Source: Rhodobiaceae bacterium (GTDB lineage: Bacteria; Pseudomonadota; Alphaproteobacteria; Parvibaculales; Parvibaculaceae). Taken from it: DNA of 64,000 bases. Below the pieces are notes generated by a model. It saw only the letters and a list, made by a program, of their open reading frames with translations, was not told the DNA's origin and searched no databases. The DNA is taken from assembly GCA_021404525.1 (NCBI GenBank), contig JAAWWE010000006.1, positions 167,899-231,898 of the forward strand, read 5' to 3'. The position numbers were made by a program, and so were the translations under genes. Within the stretch, counting starts at the first letter, position 1. Each line of letters opens with the position of its first letter. Shown piece by piece: positions 37,495 to 45,587 of this stretch.

Positions 37495-37828
37495 AGTGAA
37501 AATGGCGCTCGACCTGCCCAAAGCTACGCTGTGAACTATAGCGATACCGCAGGGGAAGCGTTTGGTGGAAGGTCAGCATGTTTGTATTCTCCGCCGACCG
37601 TACGTGACGCTCAACCTCGCCAGTGATACAGCCTTTATTCTGAGCCCGCCTCACGACACCGGTGAATGGCCCAACGGAACAGACACGCTGAGCCTGCCGC
37701 ACAATGCGTGTGTGATCATTGTTAAGAGACCTAAGCTGATCAGGAGTGAATTCCGATGCAGCCTGCACGCTACCCAGCGGCAGCATGAGGGATAGGGCAG
37801 CAAAAAATCCTGCAAGAGTGTGGTTCAT
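37493..37828 (-). CDS. Small secreted protein, possibly UrcA-like
   Basis: A ~111-residue protein with a signal peptide (hydrophobic AGFFAALSLMLPLG, cleavage likely after VQA). The mature part has two cysteines spaced like UrcA-family proteins (AQRVCSVG…NKGCITGEVERHV) and a basic, aromatic C-terminus. UrcA proteins are small periplasmic proteins of unknown role, and the match is weak. Two adjacent ATGs (37831 and 37828) follow GGAG; the second has the better spacing. It diverges from the amidase gene across 150 bp. Confidence 0.65.
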   Translation of the reverse strand: MNHTLAGFFAALSLMLPLGSVQAASEFTPDQLRSLNNDHTRIVRQAQRVCSVGPFTGVVRRAQNKGCITGEVERHVRSAENTNMLTFHQTLPLRYRYSSQRSFGQVERHFH

Positions 37829-37978
37829 CATTTTTCTCCTTCAAGAAACCATAGAAAGACTACGCCTCCTGCGGAAGCTTGATTGTTAAGTCATCGTAAC
37901 CTCTCGCGAATGTGACTTATCGCGATCCACCTCCTACACTCTCCTGAAACAAGAGTGACGAAATATGGGGAGAGAACC

Positions 37979-39406
37979 GTGGGCAATTTCAAGGAATATG
38001 AAGAACATGATGCGCTGGGTTTGGCGCAGCGCGTCGCACAGGGTGACGTGACTGCAACCGAATTGCTGGAGGAAGCTATTGAACGCACCGAAGCAATCAA
38101 CCCCAAGATCAACGCAGTGGTTCTCAAACATTATGACGAAGCCCGCAAGCTCATATCTGACGGTTTGCCGGACGGTCCGTTTAAAGGTGTCCCATTCCTC
38201 CTGAAAGACCTCCATCTTCTATGGGAGGGCACCGTCACCACCTACGGGTCCGGCGCCTTCGAAGGTTATGTGGCCGATCACAACACCACGCTGACTGACC
38301 GCTATCTTGACGCAGGTCTCGTCCTCTTTGGTAAGACAAACTCCCCTGAACTCGGCTTGACCGGGACAACCGAACCCCGCCTCTATGGCCCGACACGCAA
38401 TCCTTGGGGTCTGGAATATTCTCCGGGGGGCTCATCGGGTGGCGCAGCAGCAGCTGTGGCTGCTGGTATTCTACCCTTGGCGAATGCGTCTGACGGCGGC
38501 GGCTCTATCCGCATTCCAGCCTCTGCCTGCGGACTGTTTGGATTAAAACCCACACGAGGACGCACTCCAGCCGGTCCTGACCGGGGAGAAGGCTGGGCAG
38601 GCATGTCCATCAGCCATTGCGTGTCCAAGACGGTCCGCGACAGTGCTGCCCTGCTCGACGCAACAACTGGCATGGCGCCGGGAGATCCCTATCTGCCGCC
38701 CGAACCGGAACGCCCCTTCCTGCAGGAAGTCGGCGCGCCCACAGGCAAGCTGCGCATTGCGTTTAACACCAAACGCAGCGACGGCACCAAGCCCGACCCG
38801 GAAGTTGAGAAATCCATCCTTGAGACAGCAAAACTCTGCGAGTCACTTGGCCATGAAGTTGTCGAAGCGGCGCCCTCAATCGACCCTGAGGCCATGGGCA
38901 ACGCGCAAGCCACGATCATTGGCGCCAATGTCGCCTTAACACTCCAACAGCGCGGGGAAGCCCTCGGTCGGAGCCTTACCGAAAACGATGTGGAACACAT
39001 CACCTGGTTGATGGCCAATGCCGCCAAAGGCAACACAAGCACAGACTATGCTGCCGCCACCCTCTTCATTCATCAGATGGGCCGAATGATGGGCATGTTC
39101 ATGCAAAATCACGACATCTACCTTTGCCCAGTGCTTGGAACACCTCCACCAAAGCTTGGCGTGCTCGACATGATGACGGAGGATGTGGGCACCTACCTCA
39201 CAAACCTGGGAAAGATCATGCCCTACGCAGGCTTGTTCAATATGACAGGCCAACCCTCCATGTCCGTTCCCCTTCATTGTACGCCGGATGGTCTGCCCGT
39301 TGGCGTCATGTTCACAGGACGTTTTGGCGAAGATGCAACCCTGATCAGATTGGCCGCGCAGCTGGAGGAGGCAAAGCCCTGGCGGGATAGAAAACCATCT
39401 GCCTAG
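37979..39406 (+). CDS. Amidase-signature hydrolase
   Basis: A 475-residue amidase-signature enzyme. The Ser-cisSer-Lys triad is visible: Lys in [10 protein letters not shown] near residue 71, and the Gly/Ser-rich signature [33 protein letters not shown] near 145-175 with both serines. It most resembles 6-aminohexanoate cyclic-dimer hydrolases and aryl/acyl amidases. The GTG at 37979 with GGGGAGA six bases upstream is preferred over the ORF-track GTG at 37955. No signal peptide is seen, so it is cytoplasmic. The substrate is unknown. Confidence 0.88.
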   Translation: MGNFKEYEEHDALGLAQRVAQGDVTATELLEEAIERTEAINPKINAVVLKHYDEARKLISDGLPDGPFKGVPFLLKDLHLLWEGTVTTYGSGAFEGYVADHNTTLTDRYLDAGLVLFGKTNSPELGLTGTTEPRLYGPTRNPWGLEYSPGGSSGGAAAAVAAGILPLANASDGGGSIRIPASACGLFGLKPTRGRTPAGPDRGEGWAGMSISHCVSKTVRDSAALLDATTGMAPGDPYLPPEPERPFLQEVGAPTGKLRIAFNTKRSDGTKPDPEVEKSILETAKLCESLGHEVVEAAPSIDPEAMGNAQATIIGANVALTLQQRGEALGRSLTENDVEHITWLMANAAKGNTSTDYAAATLFIHQMGRMMGMFMQNHDIYLCPVLGTPPPKLGVLDMMTEDVGTYLTNLGKIMPYAGLFNMTGQPSMSVPLHCTPDGLPVGVMFTGRFGEDATLIRLAAQLEEAKPWRDRKPSA

Positions 39407-39433
39407 TCGAGATAGAGTTCAGCGCCCGCCGGT

Positions 39434-39910
39434 TCAGTCAACCGCCCAATGGTCCGGCGGCGCCAACCCTTCCATCACTTCACGGATCCGTACACGCGTT
39501 GCCTTGCTTGTCTCAGCAGGCAAGAGATCGGGAGCAAAAAAACCAAACTCCGCGATTTCCCGGTTCGGCCGCGCCTCAATGTCAAAAGCCCGCAGCACGA
39601 ACAAAGAGACATGGTCTGACTTGAATTCCGCGAAGTTGGCGTAAACGCCAAAGAACTCAAGATCCTCTTTGGGGGTCACGCCGACCTCCTCCCAAAGCTC
39701 CCGCTCTGCAGCAGCCCGCATGGTCTCGCCGCCATCAACGCCCCCACCCGGCAGGTACCAGCCGGGCATATAGGTGTGGCGGACAAGCAAAACCCTATCC
39801 TCTTCGTCTATCACCAAAACGCGGGCACCCGCCGTCAGTGGACGGGAAAAACGCCAGTAAATCCGCAAAAAAAAGCGCGCAAACGGATAGAGACGGGATA
39901 AGAGTCGCAT
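39434..39910 (-). CDS. Nudix hydrolase
   Basis: A 158-residue protein with a complete Nudix box, GGGVDGGETMRAAAERELWEEVGV near residue 55. The N-terminal ~25 residues are hydrophobic and basic (YPFARFFLRIYWRFSRPL), which may be a membrane-association helix. The substrate cannot be inferred; family members act on nucleoside diphosphate derivatives. It is convergent with the amidase gene. Confidence 0.87.
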   Translation of the reverse strand: MRLLSRLYPFARFFLRIYWRFSRPLTAGARVLVIDEEDRVLLVRHTYMPGWYLPGGGVDGGETMRAAAERELWEEVGVTPKEDLEFFGVYANFAEFKSDHVSLFVLRAFDIEARPNREIAEFGFFAPDLLPAETSKATRVRIREVMEGLAPPDHWAVD

Positions 39911-40031
39911 TCAGTTTGGGCCTCGCCGGGATGATTTGTTCATAAACTGTAAACCCTGCTGCATTTACCGTCCATCAAGTGCAATGCGTCACAAGTCGGA
40001 AACCGACTGTGGCGGTAAAGGAACGACGGAT

Positions 40032-40697
40032 ATGGGGCTTATCAGCAAACTTGTCGGCAAGCGGGGCAATCCTGCAGAGGCAACCGTACCTTCGGTCTCT
40101 AGCGGTGAAGCCGTCACCCGTGTGATGAAAAGCATGGCGACAGGTGCTCCGGCAAAGGTCGCGAAGGCAGGTGCAGAAATCGCCACCGCACTCAATACTG
40201 TTGAAACCGCGATCCTCGCGATTGATGTGGTTGCTGACCTGTTGGTGGAAGCTGAGCTCCTCACCGCAACGGCCCGGGAAACAGAAAGTGTTGGCCGCAG
40301 GGCACTTATCGCAAACCGCTATATCACGCTCCTGCAAACCATTTCCAATACGGTTGCGCGGGCGGAACATAACGGCATGAATCTACTAGATGGCGAAAGA
40401 AATACCTACGAGATCAAACTTGACTCAGAGGAACGCGCATCAATCGCCCTCCATGTCGCAAACCTGACGACCGACACCGAAGGTCTGGACCTCACATTGC
40501 CACATGAAGAATTTGCCAGTCAGGTTGAAATCGAACGCACCATCGCTGAAATCGATGCCGCGCGACGCACGGCTTCTCGGATCGCAGACCTTTTCGCAGA
40601 CAGTTCCGCTGTCCTTGCAGAACGTCTCGCCCGCCTTGATCAAGACTTTGGACCAGAGGCAGCGACAGCCACGATACCGACAGGTGCCGGGCACTGA
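40032..40697 (+). CDS. Flagellin-like helical protein
   Basis: A 221-residue, largely helical protein. Residues ~95-125 (RYITLLQTISNTVARAEHNGMNLLDGE) resemble the flagellin D0/D1 region just before the conserved NG-x-NLL motif. The stretch after it (YEIKLDSEERASIALHVANLTT) also follows the flagellin pattern, and a C-terminal helix (IERTIAEIDAARRTASRIADLF) resembles the flagellin C-terminal helix. It is about half to two thirds the size of a flagellin, and no flagellar genes are near. The ATG at 40032 has AAGGA nine bases upstream. It precedes Hpt and receiver genes. It may be a flagellin-derived regulator or a surface protein. Confidence 0.7.
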   Translation: MGLISKLVGKRGNPAEATVPSVSSGEAVTRVMKSMATGAPAKVAKAGAEIATALNTVETAILAIDVVADLLVEAELLTATARETESVGRRALIANRYITLLQTISNTVARAEHNGMNLLDGERNTYEIKLDSEERASIALHVANLTTDTEGLDLTLPHEEFASQVEIERTIAEIDAARRTASRIADLFADSSAVLAERLARLDQDFGPEAATATIPTGAGH

Positions 40698-40819
40698 TCT
40701 GCTCGTTTAACGATTGGTCAACCACGTTTGCCGACAGACTTTTAACCTTGACCGACTAACCTTTTTGTATGCCCAACGGAAGATCAGGGGATGCTTTCGG
40801 TTCAGGGTAAGGGTTTAAC

Positions 40820-41347
40820 ATGCAACACAAGCCGGATGTCGCTATACGGTCTCTTTTGGGTGGACCACCTGAAATCGTTCCTGTCCCGTCAATCGCCGAG
40901 ACCAAAGGCCTCGCCACCGACGATGCGCATTTGCGCATGGACCCCCGGATCCTGACACGGATCAACGATGTTGTGTCGGTGCTGCAGCAGGACTACACGA
41001 AAGTTCTGCTAACGCATGTCGCCGATCTAGAACGCGCGTATATTGATTGGAAATCCGGCACCCAGGACACACGGGCCAAAATCTATGACATCGCCCATGA
41101 CATTCGCGGTGTTGCTGGCACGTTTGGGCGTTCGCTGTCAGGTCAGATAGCGACAAGAATATGCGCGCTGTTCGATCAGACACCTCACGCCATTCCCGCA
41201 ATTGATGACCATATCGATGCCCTCAATCAGGTCGCCAATCTATCGCCGGAGCCCGAAGGCGCTTTCGCACAACTGGTATTGAATAGACTGGACGGCGCCG
41301 CCGATCAGCTGCAAATGCCGGCGCCAGACGAAAAAGCAGGAGGGTAA
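40820..41347 (+). CDS. Hpt-domain histidine phosphotransfer protein
   Basis: A 175-residue helical protein. The segment IAHDIRGVAGTFG near residue 93 has the Hpt pattern (His then xx-Arg/Lys-Gly) with a likely phospho-accepting His. The N-terminal ~45 residues look unstructured. It lies 4 bp upstream of the receiver gene, so the two form a phosphorelay pair by context. No histidine kinase is nearby. Confidence 0.75.
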   Translation: MQHKPDVAIRSLLGGPPEIVPVPSIAETKGLATDDAHLRMDPRILTRINDVVSVLQQDYTKVLLTHVADLERAYIDWKSGTQDTRAKIYDIAHDIRGVAGTFGRSLSGQIATRICALFDQTPHAIPAIDDHIDALNQVANLSPEPEGAFAQLVLNRLDGAADQLQMPAPDEKAGG

Positions 41348-41351
41348 CCAG

Positions 41352-41915
41352 ATGACGGAAACAAGCCTCGCACCCCTAAGAATTCTGATCGTCGAAGACA
41401 GCGAACAAATGCGAACGCTGCTTCAAGCGCTTTTGGAAGCCATGAGCATTACCGACATTCTAATCGCAGGAGACGGTGAGCAGGGTTTGGCGCTCTATAT
41501 GGAATCAGCGCCCGACATTGTCATAACAGACGGCGCCATGGTGCCTATGGATGGCTATGAGCTGACGAACCGCATTCGGACGGCACCAGACAACCCGAAC
41601 CCTTACGTCCCCATCCTCATGCTGTCAGGCCACCAGGAGAAGGAACATGTCGAGAAGGCACGGGCAAGTGGTGTGACGGAATACCTGGCAAAACCCGTTT
41701 CCTGGCAAACGCTCTACGAACGCCTGGTGGCCATTGTCAGCAATCCCAGCTTTTTTGTCCGCACACCAACCTATTTGGGTCCCGACCGGCGCAGGGAAAC
41801 CCACGAACTATATCAGGCACCAAGCCAGCATAATGAGGCACAGCCCCCCAAAACCACCGCAGAAATACTGCCATTGGACGCCATTCGCAGGCCGAGCCTC
41901 ATCCGCACAAAATAG
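41352..41915 (+). CDS. CheY-like response regulator with a C-terminal tail
   Basis: A receiver domain (about residues 8-130) with acidic pocket VEDSE, phospho-acceptor Asp in VITDGAMVPMDGYE near 56, Thr/Ser switch region MLSGH, and Lys in YLAKPVS. The remaining ~55 residues (Pro/Arg/Glu-rich) have no output domain. The ATG follows GGAGGGTAACCAG. The single-domain layout suggests a phosphate sink or a protein-protein output, coupled with the Hpt gene just upstream. Confidence 0.9.
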   Translation: MTETSLAPLRILIVEDSEQMRTLLQALLEAMSITDILIAGDGEQGLALYMESAPDIVITDGAMVPMDGYELTNRIRTAPDNPNPYVPILMLSGHQEKEHVEKARASGVTEYLAKPVSWQTLYERLVAIVSNPSFFVRTPTYLGPDRRRETHELYQAPSQHNEAQPPKTTAEILPLDAIRRPSLIRTK

Positions 41916-42022
41916 ACACTGAAGGCCTAAGGTGACTGGCCCGTCATTTTTTTGCCTTCCACCATGTTTTGCGGCTAGGCTCACTTCCAGGACCGTTCCG
42001 CAGGATGCCTTGGAGGAGTGCC

Positions 42023-43156
42023 ATGTCTACTGAACAGACCAACATCACAGTTGATAGTGCTTATGAAGCCGTCGCGCCGGATGACTTTCCGGCAATGATG
42101 GAGGTGGAGCGGTACGGCAGTCGCTCGACAGCCTTCGACAAAATCATCTCAGCGACACACGATCATTTCTGGGACCCACAGGACCCGAAATTTGTGGACT
42201 TCAGCCAGCCGTTCGATATGGAGAACGAATACCTGGTTGATCCAATCGGCCTTGCTGAATTGCAAACCGCCATCAATGACAAGATCGATGAGAAGCAGCG
42301 CATCAAACTGGTAAACCTGGATGTGCAATGGTCGCTTTCGTCCATTTTGCATGGCGAGCAAGGCGCCCTAGCTCTCTCAGCGAGCCTCTGTCATATCCTG
42401 AAAGACCCTGGCGCACAGGAATATGCAGCGAACCAGACCCGCGAAGAAGCCCGTCATGTCGCTGGGTTCTCAAATTACATTAAAGCCAGGTGGGGCAAGC
42501 CTGTCGCAGTAGGCCCCGCTCTTGGGGACCTTCTAACAGAACTCGTTCTATCCCCGCTCGTTTGGAAGAAGATTGTTGGCATGCAGATGCTCGTTGAAGG
42601 CCTCGCCATGGGCGCCTTTGCAACCTTCTACAAGCAATCCAATGACCCCGTCATGACCAAGCTGATGCAGCTCACCATGACCGACGAAGCTTTCCACCAT
42701 AAGTTCGGAAAAATCTGGGCGGATCGCACCATCCCCAAACTCTCCGAAGATGAGCGAAACCAGATCGAAGATTGGGCCTGGGAGGTCTTTCAGGTGCTTC
42801 TCTACAATCTGGGTAGCCCGGAGCAAAAGAAGCACATCTACGCCGCTGTCGGTCTGGATTGGGAGTGGGTCCAAAGTGCCTTCATGGAGGCGATGACAGA
42901 CGCTGCGGTTCGCGAAGACATGATGGAAGCGACAAACATCTTCCGTGTTCTTATCAAAACCCTTCTGAAAGCAGGGGTCATCACGGACCGGACCTCCGCC
43001 AATTATGCCGCCTTCATCGATATGAAAGAGCTTCACCAGGAAGGCGACCGGATGATTGGCGACGATATTGCTGAAGAAGGCATCAAATATCTTCGTGAAT
43101 TGAACGGAAACACCAACAAATACATGTCGCTGGACAATATGACGGCGGCCGAATAA
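42023..43156 (+). CDS. Ferritin-like diiron protein, AurF/R2-type motif
   Basis: A 377-residue helical protein with two copies of a carboxylate-histidine diiron motif: an E of HGEQGAL then 28 residues then EEARH, and an E of VEGLAMG then 28 residues then DEAFHH. The EX28-37DEXXH repeat is described for AurF-type N-oxygenases; a similar layout occurs in ribonucleotide reductase R2 and bacterial multicomponent monooxygenases. The protein should bind a di-iron site and activate oxygen. The substrate is unknown. No reductase or ferredoxin gene is adjacent. The ATG at 42023 has GGAGGAG upstream, better than the ORF-track start. Confidence 0.82.
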   Translation: MSTEQTNITVDSAYEAVAPDDFPAMMEVERYGSRSTAFDKIISATHDHFWDPQDPKFVDFSQPFDMENEYLVDPIGLAELQTAINDKIDEKQRIKLVNLDVQWSLSSILHGEQGALALSASLCHILKDPGAQEYAANQTREEARHVAGFSNYIKARWGKPVAVGPALGDLLTELVLSPLVWKKIVGMQMLVEGLAMGAFATFYKQSNDPVMTKLMQLTMTDEAFHHKFGKIWADRTIPKLSEDERNQIEDWAWEVFQVLLYNLGSPEQKKHIYAAVGLDWEWVQSAFMEAMTDAAVREDMMEATNIFRVLIKTLLKAGVITDRTSANYAAFIDMKELHQEGDRMIGDDIAEEGIKYLRELNGNTNKYMSLDNMTAAE

Positions 43157-43192
43157 CCGCGCCAAAACAGGCGATCACAATTTCGTAAAATC

Positions 43193-43221
43193 GGGCGGTA
43201 CCGGAGGGTGTCGCCCTTTTT
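43193..43221 (+). terminator. Rho-independent terminator after the diiron gene
   Basis: GGGCGGTACC and GGTGTCGCCC pair over 10 bp with two G·U pairs around a GGAG loop, followed by TTTTTATTT. It ends the diiron gene transcript before the protease gene. Confidence 0.8.
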
Positions 43222-43278
43222 ATTTACCAATCCCGTGTTAGACTCTTACCTTACGTCACCATGGGGCTAGGTCATTCC

Positions 43279-44184
43279 ATGAGTGTGGAACGGTCTTATT
43301 CTGAACGGGCTTTTCAATGGCGCAATCGCCTTGCCATTGGTCTGTTCACTGCGGCCACGCTCCTTCTTCTCCTCAACATTCAGTCACACGCAAATGTCTT
43401 TGAAGTTGACGACCGGCGCCTCATCACGCCGGATGATCAAATGGGATTTGTCGGCATCATCGCCTGCGCCAACACCAAACGCATCCCAACTGCCAGCCTC
43501 ATCACCACGCCGGATGCAAACCCACACCGTCAGCATGAGGTGATCACCACCGTCGCCCACGCCTTCTTCACCAAAGAAGGAGATCGCTGGCAGGACTGTT
43601 CCTTTTTACCCGAAGGTGACCCGACACGCGCCTTGCCCATCACCCATGTGATGGTCGGAACATCTACTCCCGGCAAAGGATGGAACGACGATTGGGCCGT
43701 CGCTGTGGTTGAGGGTCGCGTCTCAACGGATACGCCGCTCCCAATGCCTCTCTCAGTTGATCTCAAAACCCTCGAAGAGCACCGCACGAAAGGGGCACGC
43801 ATCCAGCTCGCAGGCCACAATGGTGAGCGCCTTCCCATGCTCATGTCTGAAAATTGCGGCCCCAGGCACAAGCGAAGCGGAAGTCACAATTTTGGTGATA
43901 CCCGTGTCTTCAATCATGATTGCGACATGATATCTGGATGGTCAGGAGGGCCTCTCCTTCTTCGAACACCATCAGACGTCTTCACTATTGGGGTGAACTC
44001 AACGCGGTTCAATCCGGTAGTCCATCAGACGGGCTTTCCGTTCGATGATCGGTTCAATCCGAATACAGCCATCCGTGTGGACAACGAGTTTCTGGCGACA
44101 ATTGAGCGCTTGAGCGTTGAGGGTGTCCCCATCCAACTGGCCGTTAGCACATCAGTTTGCAGCGGCGAGCAGGCTGACTGCTGA
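43279..44184 (+). CDS. Secreted trypsin-like serine protease
   Basis: A ~301-residue protein with a signal segment (LAIGLFTAATLLLLLNIQSHA, cleavage likely near Ala). The catalytic triad is readable as His in ITTVAHAFF near residue 88, Asp in WNDDWAVAVVEG near 135, and Ser in SGWSGGPLLL near 222. Four or more cysteines could form disulfides, consistent with a periplasmic or secreted enzyme. The ATG at 43279 is chosen over the ORF-track one six codons upstream; neither has a strong ribosome site. The gene ends inside a terminator hairpin and is convergent with the TetR gene, 5 bp away. Confidence 0.85.
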   Translation: MSVERSYSERAFQWRNRLAIGLFTAATLLLLLNIQSHANVFEVDDRRLITPDDQMGFVGIIACANTKRIPTASLITTPDANPHRQHEVITTVAHAFFTKEGDRWQDCSFLPEGDPTRALPITHVMVGTSTPGKGWNDDWAVAVVEGRVSTDTPLPMPLSVDLKTLEEHRTKGARIQLAGHNGERLPMLMSENCGPRHKRSGSHNFGDTRVFNHDCDMISGWSGGPLLLRTPSDVFTIGVNSTRFNPVVHQTGFPFDDRFNPNTAIRVDNEFLATIERLSVEGVPIQLAVSTSVCSGEQADC

Positions 44185-44198
44185 GCAGTCTAGTTTTT
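44176..44198 (+). terminator. Short terminator spanning the protease and TetR stop codons
   Basis: GACTGC and GCAGTC pair around the loop TGA, which is the stop codon of the protease gene; TAGTTTTT follows, whose TAG region overlaps the TetR stop on the other strand. The stem is only 6 bp, so strength is uncertain. Confidence 0.5.
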
Positions 44199-44786
44199 GG
44201 CTGCAGCGATTGGTGCGAGCAGTGCCTCAAGGCTTTTTGCATAAATCTTTCGTGCCGCCTTCGGATCGTCTGCGTTTGCAATCGCAAGCCCCGCCTGCAT
44301 AAGCGACCCCCCGATGAGATCAGCTAAGGGTTCAAGAGGTTGCTTTCGCAATATGCCTTCCTCCACCAGATGTTCCAGTGAATGCGTTACAAGAGCCTTA
44401 TTCAGAGGTTCCTGGAGCTCGCGCCAAGCCTCCCATCCGAGCACGACGGGACCGTCCAGCAAGATGACCTGTTTGATGTCTTCCCGGCTATAGAGATCAA
44501 GCAGGATCCGCGTGCCCACCACCAGGTCCTCCCGGTCATGGGTAATCTCGTCCATCGTTTTCTCGAACAGCTCCAGCGCAACCTCATTCAACATGTCGAG
44601 AAAAAGCGCCCTGAAGAGATCCTTCTTGTCAGAAAACTGATGATAAAGCGCACCGCGCGTGACGCCGGCACGAGCAACAATCTCCTCCGTTCCCGTCTCT
44701 GCATAGCCTTTCTCGACGAAGAGCGCGCGAGCAGCTTTCAACAGCTTGGTGTAATTGCGCGATGGCTTTTTTGCAGGGGCGTTCAT
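44190..44786 (-). CDS. TetR/AcrR-family transcriptional regulator
   Basis: A 198-residue repressor. The N-terminal helix-turn-helix (YTKLLKAARALFVEKGYAETGTEEIVARAGVTRGALYHQFSDKKDLFRALF) is strongly TetR/AcrR. The C-terminal ligand domain carries LLDGPVVLGWEAWRE, a segment common in the AcrR group. It diverges from a small membrane protein gene across 86 bp that contain two palindromes centred on ATACA/TGTAT, which are likely its own operators. The gene has no obvious Shine-Dalgarno. The inducer is unknown. Confidence 0.92.
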   Translation of the reverse strand: MNAPAKKPSRNYTKLLKAARALFVEKGYAETGTEEIVARAGVTRGALYHQFSDKKDLFRALFLDMLNEVALELFEKTMDEITHDREDLVVGTRILLDLYSREDIKQVILLDGPVVLGWEAWRELQEPLNKALVTHSLEHLVEEGILRKQPLEPLADLIGGSLMQAGLAIANADDPKAARKIYAKSLEALLAPIAAAKN

Positions 44787-44790
44787 AAAA

Positions 44791-44803
44791 ATACAGCTTG
44801 TAT
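44791..44803. promoter_or_regulatory. Palindrome ATACA-GCT-TGTAT (putative TetR operator 1)
   Basis: A perfect 5-base inverted repeat around GCT. It shares the core of the longer palindrome 25 bp away and overlaps the -35 element of the divergent promoter. Confidence 0.65.
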
Positions 44804-44826
44804 GAAAATCTCTAGCGGACTATACA
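44798..44826 (+). promoter_or_regulatory. Putative sigma-70 promoter of the membrane-protein gene
   Basis: TTGTAT (-35) and TATACA (-10) are separated by exactly 17 bp. The two operator palindromes overlap the -35 and cover the expected start of transcription, a typical repressor layout. Confidence 0.55.
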
Positions 44827-44827
44827 C

Positions 44828-44860
44828 GATCAAAATCATACAAGCTGTATGATTTTGATC
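44828..44860. promoter_or_regulatory. 33-bp perfect palindrome (putative TetR operator 2)
   Basis: GATCAAAATCATACA, centre AGC, TGTATGATTTTGATC: 15-base arms that match perfectly. It lies 12 bp before the start codon of the membrane protein and 42 bp upstream of the TetR start. The length is consistent with TetR-family operators. Confidence 0.75.
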
Positions 44861-44872
44861 TGGGAGATAGGC

Positions 44873-45496
44873 ATGGCTGCATCAAGAAAAACCCCCACAT
44901 GGCTTTTTGCCGTGACCCTGATCGCGTCGCTGACGACAGTCATTGGGCCTTTGTTGCTGCTCGGCATGAGCGAGCGAGGCCTGCAGCTTGCGGCACGCTA
45001 TACCGTCCGGGTGAGCTTCCCCCTCTTCCTACTGGCATACCTGGCACGACCACTGACGACGCTCTGGCGTTCTGACGTCACGCGCTGGTTACAGAGGAAT
45101 AGACGCTATCTCGGTCTGAACTTCGCCCTCGCCCACACCATTCACCTTGGGGCCCTCACGAGCTATTTCATCTATTTGGGCATATCACCCGACGCGGCGA
45201 CCTTGATCGGCGGCGGCCTGGCCTATGCCCTGATGTTTGTCATGGCGGCGACATCCAACGATCGAGCCGTTAAAACGCTCGGCACTAATTGGCGGCGAAT
45301 ACACTCGATTGGTCTCCACTACCTCTGGTTCATCTTCTTGATCACCTATATGCGGCGCCTTTCGGGCGGTGAGAGTGGAGACATAACGGAAGATTTATTC
45401 GCCGTAGGTGTCGTCGGGTCCGCCTTGGTCTTCGGCGCTCTTCTGGTCCGTCTCATCGCAGCCCTAAAACAGCGCCGACAGAAAGCAGCTGCTTGA
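44873..45496 (+). CDS. Ferric reductase-like small membrane protein
   Basis: A 207-residue protein with about six hydrophobic helices. Paired histidines in AHTIHLGAL near residue 88 and RRIHSIGLHYLW near 140 are arranged as in haem-b-binding ferric-reductase-like or MsrQ-type proteins. A haem-binding redox role is inferred. The ORF track starts eight codons upstream inside the palindrome; the ATG at 44873 with gggagataggc before it is chosen. The TetR-family regulator is divergent and probably controls it. Confidence 0.7.
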   Translation: MAASRKTPTWLFAVTLIASLTTVIGPLLLLGMSERGLQLAARYTVRVSFPLFLLAYLARPLTTLWRSDVTRWLQRNRRYLGLNFALAHTIHLGALTSYFIYLGISPDAATLIGGGLAYALMFVMAATSNDRAVKTLGTNWRRIHSIGLHYLWFIFLITYMRRLSGGESGDITEDLFAVGVVGSALVFGALLVRLIAALKQRRQKAAA

Positions 45497-45587
45497 CCCA
45501 CTGTTTCGCGTGACCTTGTCGTGTGGCGCGGTATATTTGCCCCCAAAGGGCGAATAAGGCCCGCACACATCGAACGGGGAGGACCAT

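Noticed and set aside
44849-44872. Upstream ATG of the small membrane protein in the ORF track
   Set aside because: It lies inside the 33-bp operator and has no ribosome site; 44873 does.
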